Below, in pieces: positions 48,165-56,181 of a stretch of DNA of 64,000 nucleotides (position 1 is its first letter; each line of letters opens with the position of its first letter). Source of the stretch: Moritella marina ATCC 15381. GTDB taxonomy: Bacteria > Pseudomonadota > Gammaproteobacteria > Enterobacterales > Moritellaceae. Location: positions 3,645,370 to 3,709,369 of the forward strand of contig NZ_CP044399.1 of assembly GCF_008931805.1 (NCBI RefSeq), written 5' to 3'. The position numbers and the translations under genes are program-made. The notes below the pieces were generated by a model. It was not told the origin of the DNA, ran no database searches, and saw only the letters and a program-made list of their open reading frames with translations.

Positions 48165-48863
48165 TTACTTAGTCTCTACCGTTGCAATATCAACAGAAAG
48201 ACCAGCACCCATCGTAGTAGATAGGCTGATCTTCTTGATGAATTGGCCTTTAGCTGAAGCAGGTTTTGCTTTGCTAAGTGCGATCAATAGAGATTCAAGA
48301 TTTTCTTTAATTTGTGCAGCTTCAAAATCCACTTTACCGATAGTAGTGTGGATGATGCCAGCTTTGTCGTTACGGTAACGAACTTGACCAGACTTAGCAT
48401 TTTTAACTGCAGTCGCAACGTCAGGAGTTACTGTACCAACTTTAGGGTTTGGCATTAAACCACGTGGACCTAGGATTTGACCTAGTTGACCAACAACACG
48501 CATAGCGTCTGGAGATGCGATAACAACATCAAAGTTAAGCTCACCGGCTTTAACTTGTGCAGCTAGATCGTCCATACCTACGATGTCAGCGCCAGCAGCT
48601 TTAGCAGCTTCAGCGTTAGCACCTTGTGTAAATACTGCAACACGTACCTCACGACCAGTACCGTGTGGTAGCACAGTAGCGCCACGAACGTTTTGGTCAG
48701 ATTTACGTGAATCAATACCTAGGTTTACAGAAACGTCGATGCTTTCTTTGAATTTAGCAGATGCTAATTCTTTAAGAAGTTCAACAGCTTCGTTGATTTC
48801 GTAAGCTTTTGTAGATTCCACTTTTTCGCGGATCGTACGCATACGTTTAGAAAGTTTAGCCAT
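48165..48863 (-). CDS. rplA: 50S ribosomal protein L1
   Basis: This 232-residue protein forms the mobile L1 stalk at the ribosomal E site. It carries the family segments [20 protein letters not shown] and [16 protein letters not shown]. In E. coli L1 also represses translation of the L11-L1 mRNA. It begins 6 bases after rplK ends. Confidence 0.98.
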   Translation of the reverse strand: MAKLSKRMRTIREKVESTKAYEINEAVELLKELASAKFKESIDVSVNLGIDSRKSDQNVRGATVLPHGTGREVRVAVFTQGANAEAAKAAGADIVGMDDLAAQVKAGELNFDVVIASPDAMRVVGQLGQILGPRGLMPNPKVGTVTPDVATAVKNAKSGQVRYRNDKAGIIHTTIGKVDFEAAQIKENLESLLIALSKAKPASAKGQFIKKISLSTTMGAGLSVDIATVETK

Positions 48864-48869
48864 TCCGAA

Positions 48870-49298
48870 TTATCCTTCTACGTTCAAGCCCATTGAGCGA
48901 GCTGTACCAGCAATAGTGCGAACCATTGCTTCTAGATCAGCGCCCGTAAGGTCTGGTTGTTTGATGTTAGAGATCTCTTCCAGTTGAGCGCGAGTAACTG
49001 TACCCACTTTTTCAACGTTTGGACGACCAGAACCAGACTTGATGCCTGCAGCTTTCTTAAGTAAGAAAGATGCTGGAGAAGTCTTTGTTTCGAACGTGAA
49101 TGAACGATCAGAATAAACTGTGATAACAACAGGAGTCGGAGAACCCTTTTCAACAGAATCTGTTTTTGCGTTAAACGCTTTACAGAATTCCATGATGTTA
49201 ACACCGTGTTGACCTAGTGCAGGACCAACCGGTGGACTAGGATTCGCCATACCAGCTGAAACTTGCAGCTTAATATACGCAGTAACTTTTTTAGCCAT
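48870..49298 (-). CDS. rplK: 50S ribosomal protein L11
   Basis: This 142-residue protein shows the conserved Pro-rich N-terminus ([19 protein letters not shown]) and a C-terminal RNA-binding domain for the GTPase centre. It is needed for RelA activation in relatives. It is first of the L11-L1 pair, 185 bases downstream of nusG and behind a terminator-like hairpin. Confidence 0.98.
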   Translation of the reverse strand: MAKKVTAYIKLQVSAGMANPSPPVGPALGQHGVNIMEFCKAFNAKTDSVEKGSPTPVVITVYSDRSFTFETKTSPASFLLKKAAGIKSGSGRPNVEKVGTVTRAQLEEISNIKQPDLTGADLEAMVRTIAGTARSMGLNVEG

Positions 49299-49357
49299 TT
49301 TAATTTACCTTAAATATGGGTGCGAACGCTGTATCCAACATAGATACTAGCTTCCCG

Positions 49358-49399
49358 AAAAACAAGGGCAGCGAATTATAGATATAATTGCTGCCCTTG
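49358..49399 (-). terminator. Terminator between nusG and rplK
   Basis: CAAGGGCAGC and GCTGCCCTTG, extended by an AT stem with one bulge, form a long hairpin at 49363-49399. On the minus strand TTTTTCGGG follows almost directly. It lies about 85 bases after nusG. In E. coli secE-nusG and rplKA are likewise separate units. Confidence 0.8.
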
Positions 49400-49483
49400 C
49401 CAAGCATTTTGTTGAAAAAATATTCAATAAAATGTAAATCTTATTTTGTAGAACTAAACCTTTAGCCTAATTGGTTAATGGCA

Positions 49484-50026
49484 TTAGCCTTTTTCTACTT
49501 GACCAAAGTCTAGTTCTACTGGAGTAGAACGACCAAAGATCAATACAGAAACTTTTAAGCGACTCTTTTCGTAGTCAACTTCTTCAACAACACCGTTAAA
49601 GTCTGCGAATGGACCGTCAGATACACGAACCACTTCACCCACTTCAAATAACGTCTTAGGACGCGGTTTGTCAATTGCATCTTGAAGACGGTTAAGAATA
49701 CGGTCAGCTTCTTTAGAAGAAATTGGAGCTGGACGTTCTTTCGTACCGCCAATGAAGCCAAGTACACGTGGCAAACTACTTACCAAGTGCCATGATTCAT
49801 CGTTCATTACCATTTGAACTAAAACGTAGCCTGGGAAGAACTTACGTTCACTCTTGCGGCGTTGACCAGCGCGCATTTCAACAACTTCTTCCGTTGGAAC
49901 AAGTACTTCACCGAAGTATTCTTCCATGTTGTGAACTTTAATGTGTTCTGATAATGTTTTTTGAACACGACCTTCAAAACCGGAAAAGGCTTGAACTACG
50001 TACCATCTCATTTTCTGTTCAGACAT
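49484..50026 (-). CDS. nusG: Transcription elongation/antitermination factor NusG
   Basis: This 180-residue protein has the N-terminal NGN domain ([17 protein letters not shown] at about 6-22, [10 protein letters not shown]) and the C-terminal KOW domain ([20 protein letters not shown]). It binds RNA polymerase and links it to Rho or ribosomal protein S10. The gene begins 4 bases after secE ends. Confidence 0.98.
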   Translation of the reverse strand: MSEQKMRWYVVQAFSGFEGRVQKTLSEHIKVHNMEEYFGEVLVPTEEVVEMRAGQRRKSERKFFPGYVLVQMVMNDESWHLVSSLPRVLGFIGGTKERPAPISSKEADRILNRLQDAIDKPRPKTLFEVGEVVRVSDGPFADFNGVVEEVDYEKSRLKVSVLIFGRSTPVELDFGQVEKG

Positions 50027-50030
50027 GAAC

Positions 50031-50408
50031 TTATACCTTTACATCTGTGATAAATGCAACTACACGAACTAGAATACCATCTAGACCCCATAGCACTAAC
50101 GCCATAATAGCGGTAACAACTAATACGATAAGTGTAGTTTGGATCGCCTCTTGGCGTGTAGGCCAAACCACCTTACGTACTTCTGTTCTTGATTCAGATG
50201 CAAATTCAAGCGCATTGCGCCCTTTACTTGTCTGCAATGCAATGCCACCAGCAATAACAGCGGCAATAATTACAGCAACTGCGCGGATTAACACTGATTC
50301 TTCACTAAAAATATTGTTACCAATAACTGTGCCAATTAGAATTATAGCAACTAGTACCCATTTTACAGTTTCTAGTGCTTTTCCTTGGTTTTCAGTATTT
50401 GAAGTCAT
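50031..50408 (-). CDS. secE: Preprotein translocase subunit SecE
   Basis: This 125-residue protein has three membrane helices, as in E. coli, and the conserved cytoplasmic segment [20 protein letters not shown]. It stabilises SecY in the translocon. A weak AAGG site precedes the ATG. tufB, which normally lies upstream, is absent. Confidence 0.96.
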   Translation of the reverse strand: MTSNTENQGKALETVKWVLVAIILIGTVIGNNIFSEESVLIRAVAVIIAAVIAGGIALQTSKGRNALEFASESRTEVRKVVWPTRQEAIQTTLIVLVVTAIMALVLWGLDGILVRVVAFITDVKV

Positions 50409-50432
50409 ACTACTAACCTGTACCTTAAAGAC

Positions 50433-50466
50433 AAAAAAATCCGCTGTTACACGGTGATGACAGTGG
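50433..50466 (-). terminator. Possible terminator just upstream of secE
   Basis: On the minus strand CCACTGT pairs with ACAGCGG, with one mismatch and a 12-base loop, and a run of seven T follows. It overlaps the CCA end of the tRNA-Trp relic and lies only 25 bases before the secE start. Confidence 0.4.
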
Positions 50467-50537
50467 CAGGGGGAAGATAATCAAACTCACAAACATCAGT
50501 TTGAAGCTCGCCTTGTCTACCAATTGGAACTACCCCT
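50464..50537 (-). pseudogene. Decayed tRNA-Trp relic
   Basis: The minus strand keeps AGGGG, TAGTTC, AATTGGTAGA, CTTCAAA and CCCCTGCCA in the order and near the spacing of gammaproteobacterial tRNA-Trp (74 bases versus 76). Two bases are missing from the acceptor stem. The D, anticodon and T stems no longer pair, and the anticodon position reads TCA instead of CCA. It sits where tRNA-Trp follows tufB in relatives. It is probably not functional. Confidence 0.65.
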
Positions 50538-50743
50538 ACAAACGGAGCTCCTAATTATAGGGGCTTTCGTTTTTCATGCAAGTTATTCGTAAATAATTAT
50601 GAATAATATTTGAATTACAAATAGCTTAAATAGATTATGATTAAATTTGATTTTTGATTTTTGATTTTTAAAAGTGTGGTTATTTTAAAGGTGTAGTTAT
50701 TTGATATGAAGAATATAAGAGAAGAAACAATTGACCTGAAAAA

Positions 50744-50819
<76 letters not shown>

Positions 50820-50824
50820 GAATT

Positions 50825-50899
50825 TGGAGCGGGCGGCGGGAATCGAACCCGCATTATCAGCTTGGAAGGCTGGAGTAATAGCCATTATACGACGCCCGC
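50825..50899 (-). tRNA. glyT: tRNA-Gly (anticodon TCC)
   Basis: A complete 75-base cloverleaf with encoded CCA. The anticodon loop is CTTCCAA. It is five bases upstream of tRNA-Thr(GGT). Confidence 0.97.
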
Positions 50900-50918
50900 A
50901 TGCGTCCTGAATACAAAG

Positions 50919-51003
50919 TGGTGGAGGGAGAAGGATTCGAACCTTCGAAGGCTGAGCCGTCAGATTTACAGTCTGATCCCTTTGGCCACTCGGGAACCCC
51001 TCC
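50919..51003 (-). tRNA. tyrU: tRNA-Tyr (anticodon GTA)
   Basis: An 85-base class II tRNA with a long variable arm and encoded CCA. The anticodon loop is CTGTAAA. Confidence 0.97.
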
Positions 51004-51031
51004 ACATATTGTACTTCAGTAACGAGTTAAA

Positions 51032-51107
<76 letters not shown>

Positions 51108-51128
51108 GGCGTCACTTAACGAGGAGGG

Positions 51129-51157
51129 ATATTAGAGTAACCCCCTACCTCTTGCAA
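51129..51157 (-). promoter_or_regulatory. Promoter of the tRNA cluster
   Basis: The -35 box TTGCAA (51152-51157) and -10 box TAATAT (51129-51134) are separated by 17 bp. A discriminator follows and the first tRNA starts about 22 bases downstream. Confidence 0.75.
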
Positions 51158-51257
51158 CCTTAATCGCTAAAAAGCAGTTTTTTTTTATCAGACTGGTGAA
51201 TATTTAGCCACTTCGACTAACCTTCGAGTCAAAAGCTAACGAGACATCCATTTTCAA

Positions 51258-52217
51258 TTAGATTTCAGCACGCCGCAATGAAACTTCACCACCAACATAA
51301 GGGCTAATCACCCCATCGATTTCCAATAATAATGCACCAGTATGATCAATGCCTTTGGCAATACCGTGCTTTTGCTTCGCACCTAAGGTTAAAACCACCG
51401 GACAATCTTTAAATGCATCGCAACGATTCCACTCTTCGACAAAATGCGCAAAGCCAAACTGTTCAAAATCAGTTAATACCGTCACTAAATGCGATAAATA
51501 GCGGGTTGCCAGCTCATTACGGTCGAGAGGCTGTTGCAACTGCTGACAGATATCAGTCCAAGCTTGATCGATTTCCAGTCCAGCTTGCAATGGCATATTA
51601 ACATTTAAGCCTAAACCAATCACTAAATGGCATTCCCCACCCGCTGTGGCTATAATTTCAACCAATACCCCAGCAATTTTTTTACCGTCGACATAAACAT
51701 CATTCGGCCATTTCAGTTGAGTATTAGCAACGCCTAAATCTGTCAATGTACGCTCAACAGCAATACCGATCACTAAACTTAAGCCTGATGCGGCTTGAAT
51801 CCCAGCATCAAGGCTCCAGTAAGTACTGGTATAAAGATGTGAACCATAAGGCGAAACCCATTTTTTACCGCGACGACCACGACCAGCAGTCTGATATTCC
51901 GCAAAGCAGCTGTGACCTTTCTCCAATAAAGCCGCTTTATCCAATAAATGTTGATTTGTCGACCCTAACACTTGGTGGCACTCAACTGTGACGCCACTCC
52001 CTTGGGCAATTTTCTGCGCATCAATTAACTGCAAAGGTGATGAGAGCTTGTAGCCCTTACCAGTGATCTTGAATATATCTAAGCCGATTGTTTCTAATAC
52101 TTTTACCTGTTTACTTACGGCCATGCGACTGACGCCTAAGGTTTCACCCAAGGCTTCACCAGAATGGAATTCACCATCGGCAAGTAAACGTATTAACTGT
52201 TGTCGTGACACTGTCAT
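51258..52217 (-). CDS. birA: Biotin-protein ligase and biotin repressor BirA
   Basis: With the start at 52217 the protein has 319 residues, against 321 in E. coli. Longer readings run into murB. An N-terminal winged helix (SGEALGETLGVSRMAVSKQV) shows it can act as a repressor as well as a ligase. The catalytic biotinoyl-AMP loop is GRGRRGKKWVSP, and KWPNDVYVDGKKIAGVLVE is conserved. The murB stop lies one base upstream of the birA ATG, so the two are translationally coupled. The murB-birA pair next to this tRNA cluster matches E. coli, although coaA is missing. Confidence 0.96.
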   Translation of the reverse strand: MTVSRQQLIRLLADGEFHSGEALGETLGVSRMAVSKQVKVLETIGLDIFKITGKGYKLSSPLQLIDAQKIAQGSGVTVECHQVLGSTNQHLLDKAALLEKGHSCFAEYQTAGRGRRGKKWVSPYGSHLYTSTYWSLDAGIQAASGLSLVIGIAVERTLTDLGVANTQLKWPNDVYVDGKKIAGVLVEIIATAGGECHLVIGLGLNVNMPLQAGLEIDQAWTDICQQLQQPLDRNELATRYLSHLVTVLTDFEQFGFAHFVEEWNRCDAFKDCPVVLTLGAKQKHGIAKGIDHTGALLLEIDGVISPYVGGEVSLRRAEI

Positions 52218-52218
52218 A

Positions 52219-53250
52219 TTAACCACCACACACCTCCGCCAAGTTAGTTTCGCCGTTGCGTCCAATGAAGCGCACTTCATGCTGTAGTTCAACCGCAAAA
52301 CGTGCCGATACTGTCGCTTGGATATGTTGCGCAAGCATAACGATATCATGCGCTGTCGCCGTGCCAGTATTAACGATAACTAAAGCTTGTTCAGTATGCA
52401 CTTGCGCGCCACCTTGCTGATAACCTTTTAAATTACATTGGTCAATCAACCAGCCAGCCGCCAATTTAACCTTATCCCCCGCAGGATAATGCGGCATGGT
52501 TGGGTTTTTCTCGGAGATCACATCAAATTGTGCTTTATTGATGATCGGGTTTTTAAAGAAGCTACCGGCATTACCGAGCTTATTCGGGTCGGGTAGTTTT
52601 TGTTGGCGAGTCAAACAAACCTGCTTAAAGATTGTTAACGCCGATGCATCTGAGCCTAAATTGGCCAGTGGGCCATAGTTAATCTTAGCGACCCAAGGTT
52701 TTGGTAATTTAATACCCACAGCGGTGATCACTGCTTTATCTTTAAGCTCACCTTTGAAAATACTATCGCGGTAATCAAACTTGCATTCAGCAGGTGTGTA
52801 ACGTCGTACCGTTAAGCTCTCAATATTAAGCACATCGACATAATCGCAGAAATCTTTCAATTCAACGCCATACGCACCAATATTTTGTACTGGCGCCGCG
52901 CCAACCACACCTGGTATAAGGGCTAAATTTTCTAATCCTGCATAGCCTTGCGTCAAGCTCCATTGGACAAACTCATGCCAATTTTCACCTGCAGCGACAT
53001 GTAAGCTCACCACATCATTGGCGGATTCATTCACTGTGATTCCTGTTAAACAAATACGAATAACGAGTCCATTGAAGTCATCACAAAATAATAAATTACT
53101 ACCGCCACCTAGGATTAATCGCTGGCGTGCGGGAATTGCCAATGCGAATTGCAACTCAGCAAAGGTCGTGACGGTGACAAATTGCGTAGCATAAGCATCA
53201 ACACCAAAACTGGTGTAAGGTTTTAAATTATGATTTTTTAGTATTTGCAT
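52219..53250 (-). CDS. murB: UDP-N-acetylenolpyruvoylglucosamine reductase MurB
   Basis: With the start at 53250 (MQILKNHN) the protein has 343 residues, close to the 342 of E. coli. It reduces enolpyruvyl-UDP-GlcNAc to UDP-MurNAc using NADPH and FAD. The FAD segment GLENLALIPGVVGAAPVQNI and the catalytic Ser in AGSFFKNP are present, so it is a type I MurB. It is followed directly by birA. Confidence 0.96.
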   Translation of the reverse strand: MQILKNHNLKPYTSFGVDAYATQFVTVTTFAELQFALAIPARQRLILGGGSNLLFCDDFNGLVIRICLTGITVNESANDVVSLHVAAGENWHEFVQWSLTQGYAGLENLALIPGVVGAAPVQNIGAYGVELKDFCDYVDVLNIESLTVRRYTPAECKFDYRDSIFKGELKDKAVITAVGIKLPKPWVAKINYGPLANLGSDASALTIFKQVCLTRQQKLPDPNKLGNAGSFFKNPIINKAQFDVISEKNPTMPHYPAGDKVKLAAGWLIDQCNLKGYQQGGAQVHTEQALVIVNTGTATAHDIVMLAQHIQATVSARFAVELQHEVRFIGRNGETNLAEVCGG

Positions 53251-53286
53251 GAAATAATTAGCACTCGTAACGCATGAACCCATGCA

Positions 53287-53308
53287 GATAGTACCGTGAT
53301 AGTACCGT
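53287..53308. repeat. Tandem 11-bp duplication between murB and a GNAT gene
   Basis: GATAGTACCGT occurs twice head to tail (53287-53297 and 53298-53308). CAGATA and TATCTG flank the pair as an inverted repeat. It lies in the 94-bp divergent promoter region and may be an operator. Confidence 0.5.
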
Positions 53309-53344
53309 ATCTGTATGCAAAACCGAATAATAAAAGGCAACGAG

Positions 53345-53788
53345 ATGCAGTTTCAGTGGTTAAATAAAGTAGAGAATCCGTTAGTTAAACCTTTTTATAA
53401 GCAATATCTGCCCTATTCTCGCCCCAACAAAGCTGAGCATATCGCCGTGTTAAAAGACAACAATAGCAAAGATAAGAATACCATTGTCGCTTGCGCACGT
53501 TTACGTCCTATCGGAGAATTAACGCTACTCACGGGCATGTTAGTGTCGCCCGATTATCGTGGCCAGCAACTCGCTCATCGGTTATTACACGATATGCGTA
53601 CTCATTTCATCGCAGGCAAAACCTTTACCTTTGCTTTACCCCACCTTGCCGATTTCTATCATCAGCATGGTTTTGTGCCAACAATGCAGGCGCCAAACGA
53701 CATCCAACAGCGTTTTCTGGCCTATCAGCAGCAAGGAAAAAAACTGTTGCTATTAGGCTTTAATGATTCTAATCAAGCTGACATCTGA
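53345..53788 (+). CDS. GNAT family N-acetyltransferase
   Basis: From the ATG at 53345 the product has 147 residues; AAAGG lies upstream. An ATG at 53315 in the same frame lacks a good site. The acetyl-CoA motif A reads LVSPDYRGQQLAHRLLHDM, and a later segment has HLADFYHQHGFVP, typical of small GNAT enzymes. The acceptor substrate is unknown. The gene precedes the DAHP synthase by 66 bases. Confidence 0.85.
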   Translation: MQFQWLNKVENPLVKPFYKQYLPYSRPNKAEHIAVLKDNNSKDKNTIVACARLRPIGELTLLTGMLVSPDYRGQQLAHRLLHDMRTHFIAGKTFTFALPHLADFYHQHGFVPTMQAPNDIQQRFLAYQQQGKKLLLLGFNDSNQADI

Positions 53789-53854
53789 TTATCTTTATAA
53801 TAATATGAAATTACGTTAAGCTGATCACAGCCCATAATTAGACTAATAGACATC

Positions 53855-54916
53855 ATGACAATTAAAACAGACGAACTTAGAACTACCTATATCGATCAGG
53901 TGATCACTCCAAGTCAACTGATTAAAGAGTTTCCATTATCTGATAACGCCGCACAGCAACTTGTTAATAAACGCCGAGAGATAGAAGCGATTATTGAAGG
54001 TAAAGATAAACGCCTGCTGGTTATCATTGGTCCTTGCTCAATTCATGATACTAGCGCCGCTTTAGATTACGCTCGCCGTCTAAAACCATTGCAAGAGCAA
54101 TATAAAGACAGCTTGGTGATTGCAATGCGCGTGTACTTTGAAAAACCACGTACCATTGTGGGCTGGAAAGGCTTGATCAGTGATCCGGATTTAAACGGTA
54201 AATATCAAGCAAACAAAGGTCTGCGCTTAGCGCGTAAATTATTAGTCGATATTACTGAAATCGGTTTACCAATCGCTACTGAATTCTTAGATATGGTTAA
54301 CGGCCAATACATCGCCGATTTAATCAGCTGGGGCGCAATTGGTGCTAGAACCACTGAAAGCCAAGTCCATCGTGAAATGGCATCGGCTTTATCTTGCCCT
54401 GTCGGGTTCAAAAATGGTACTGACGGTAACACGAAAATTGCTATTGATGCAGTTCGTGCAGCGCAAGTTCCACATATCTTTTACTCACCAGATAAAGATG
54501 GCCTAATGACGGTATACCAAACACACGGTAATCCATTTGGTCACGTTATTTTACGTGGTGGTAAAACGCCTAACTACGAGCGTTCACACATTGATACTGC
54601 AACTAACGCATTAACGGATGCGGGCTTAGCGCCTTCTGTCGTGGTTGATTTTAGTCATGGTAACAGCCAAAAGCTTCACACCAATCAGCTGCTTGTTGCT
54701 GAAGATGTAATGGCGCAAATGCGTACTGGCAGCATGCAAATTTCAGGTATTATGGCTGAAAGCTTTATCGAAGCAGGCAATCAAGCTGTCATACCAGGCG
54801 AGCCACTCGTTTACGGTAAGAGTATTACTGATGCTTGTATCCATTGGCAAGACACTGAGCAGCTATTAGCTGACCTTGCTCAAGCAGCAAGTGACCGCAT
54901 CGAAATAACAAAATAA
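53855..54916 (+). CDS. aroH: 3-deoxy-7-phosphoheptulonate synthase, AroH-type
   Basis: This 353-residue class I DAHP synthase condenses phosphoenolpyruvate and erythrose 4-phosphate, the first step of aromatic biosynthesis. Conserved motifs include IGPCSIHD, FEKPRTIVGWKGLISDPDLN, GAIGARTTESQVHREMAS and VDFSHGNSQK. From recalled E. coli sequences, the TDELRT start and the ISDPDLNG segment agree best with the Trp-sensitive isoenzyme AroH rather than AroF or AroG. The feedback specificity remains an inference. No Trp repressor operator was recognised. Confidence 0.93.
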   Translation: MTIKTDELRTTYIDQVITPSQLIKEFPLSDNAAQQLVNKRREIEAIIEGKDKRLLVIIGPCSIHDTSAALDYARRLKPLQEQYKDSLVIAMRVYFEKPRTIVGWKGLISDPDLNGKYQANKGLRLARKLLVDITEIGLPIATEFLDMVNGQYIADLISWGAIGARTTESQVHREMASALSCPVGFKNGTDGNTKIAIDAVRAAQVPHIFYSPDKDGLMTVYQTHGNPFGHVILRGGKTPNYERSHIDTATNALTDAGLAPSVVVDFSHGNSQKLHTNQLLVAEDVMAQMRTGSMQISGIMAESFIEAGNQAVIPGEPLVYGKSITDACIHWQDTEQLLADLAQAASDRIEITK

Positions 54917-54937
54917 CGTTATCGAATAATGAATACC

Positions 54938-54980
54938 AAAAAGCCGCGTTACTTCATGACTTGAATTAGCGCGGCTTTTT
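54938..54980. terminator. Bidirectional terminator between the DAHP synthase gene and glpX
   Basis: AAAAAGCCGCG (54938-54948) and CGCGGCTTTTT (54970-54980) pair. The inner TTCA and TGAA blocks allow extension of the stem. A- and T-runs on both sides suit both convergent genes. Confidence 0.85.
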
Positions 54981-55027
54981 ATTATCTTCAATTTACTTAA
55001 CTACTTAACTGCTATATGTCGAATAAC

Positions 55028-56044
55028 TTAACAGATGATGCTTTGCAGATCAGTGTCGAAACGATTAAGCATATGCGTAGACTGAATACGACGAATTGTG
55101 CCCGACTTACCACGAATCACTAAGGTTTCAGTGGTCACTTGGTTACCTTTACGTTGGACACCTTCAAGCAAATCACCTTTGGTAATACCTGTCGCAGCAA
55201 AAATAACATTATCGTTTTTAGCTAGTCTATCTAACGGTAAAATTTCACCCACCACTAAACTAAGTGCTTCACATCGTGCGATTTCAATCTCACCAGCAGC
55301 GCGGTTTTCAGGCGTATCACCTTTCACATCATGACGGGCTAATAATCGTGCTTGCATGTTACCGTCCATCGCGCGTATTGCAGCTGCAGATATGACACCT
55401 TCTGGCGCGCCGCCAACACAATACATCATATCGACTTCACTCTCTGGCATGCAGCATAAAATCGACGCAGCAACATCACCATCAGGTAACGCGAATACAC
55501 GCACACCCATCGCATGCAATGCTTTGATTTTATCGCCATGGCGCGGCTTAGCTAAAGTGACAACAGTGAGTTCACTCATGTCTTTGTTTAACGCCTTTGC
55601 GACATTACGCACATTGTCTTCAAGCGATAAGTTTAAGTCAATCGCGTTTTTAGCATCCGGACCTACAACCAGTTTTTCCATATACATGTCAGGCGCTTTT
55701 AGAAATGCACCTTTCTCACCGACAGCAAGTACCGCAACCGCATTCGATTGCCCCATTGCAGTCATACGTGTACCTTCAATCGGGTCGACAGCAATATCAA
55801 CAGCATCAGCGCCAGCTATTTTAGTGCCGACTTTCTCACCGATATAAAGCATAGGCGCTTCATCAATTTCGCCTTCACCAATCACAATTTCACCGTCAAT
55901 ATCTATCTTATTTAGCATCACTCGCATGGCTTCAACAGCTGCACCATCAGCAATATTCTTATCACCACGGCCTAGCCATTTATAACCAGCAAGTGCAGCG
56001 GCTTCAACGACGCGCGAAAATTCAATGGCAAGTGTACGTTTCAT
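55028..56044 (-). CDS. glpX: Fructose-1,6-bisphosphatase class II GlpX
   Basis: The 338 residues compare with 336 in E. coli GlpX. The metal and substrate motifs GEGEIDEAPMLYIGE, VDIAVDPIEGTRMTAMGQ and YCVGGAPEGVISAAAIRAM are intact. It hydrolyses fructose 1,6-bisphosphate in gluconeogenesis, which fits growth on dicarboxylates taken up by the dct system. GGAGC precedes the ATG. No glpFK genes are adjacent, unlike E. coli. Confidence 0.96.
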   Translation of the reverse strand: MKRTLAIEFSRVVEAAALAGYKWLGRGDKNIADGAAVEAMRVMLNKIDIDGEIVIGEGEIDEAPMLYIGEKVGTKIAGADAVDIAVDPIEGTRMTAMGQSNAVAVLAVGEKGAFLKAPDMYMEKLVVGPDAKNAIDLNLSLEDNVRNVAKALNKDMSELTVVTLAKPRHGDKIKALHAMGVRVFALPDGDVAASILCCMPESEVDMMYCVGGAPEGVISAAAIRAMDGNMQARLLARHDVKGDTPENRAAGEIEIARCEALSLVVGEILPLDRLAKNDNVIFAATGITKGDLLEGVQRKGNQVTTETLVIRGKSGTIRRIQSTHMLNRFDTDLQSIIC

Positions 56045-56181
56045 TTGTTAGCTCCGATATATAAGTGGCTATATTTTAAAGCGCCACTTATTCAATTACA
56101 ATTTGCGAATCGTTATATTTAAACATCTAATATTTAAGATCATGTTTAAATCATATTTAAAACAAATAGCCCTCGTATGAT

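Larger units (their letters stand above)
50409..50743 (-). other. Gap between the tRNA cluster and secE; tufB absent
   Basis: Many gammaproteobacteria have tufB, often followed by tRNA-Trp, between this tRNA cluster and secE. Here the 335-base gap has no coding region. It contains a tRNA-Trp relic and a possible terminator. The remaining 200 bases are AT-rich, with a 7-base unit GATTTTT repeated three times near 50650-50670. No confident secE promoter was found. Confidence 0.8.

Noticed and set aside
50464..50537. A possible selenocysteine or opal-suppressor tRNA because of the TCA anticodon position
   Set aside because: tRNA-Sec is about 95 bases with a long variable arm, and the conserved blocks here are those of tRNA-Trp. 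The stems do not pair.
50546..50574. A terminator-like hairpin with T-run on the plus strand
   Set aside because: No plus-strand transcript is expected here. On the minus strand it has no T-run, so it is not called as a terminator.
55356..55847. A 163-codon plus-strand frame
   Set aside because: It mirrors glpX, and its composition is that of a reverse-strand shadow.
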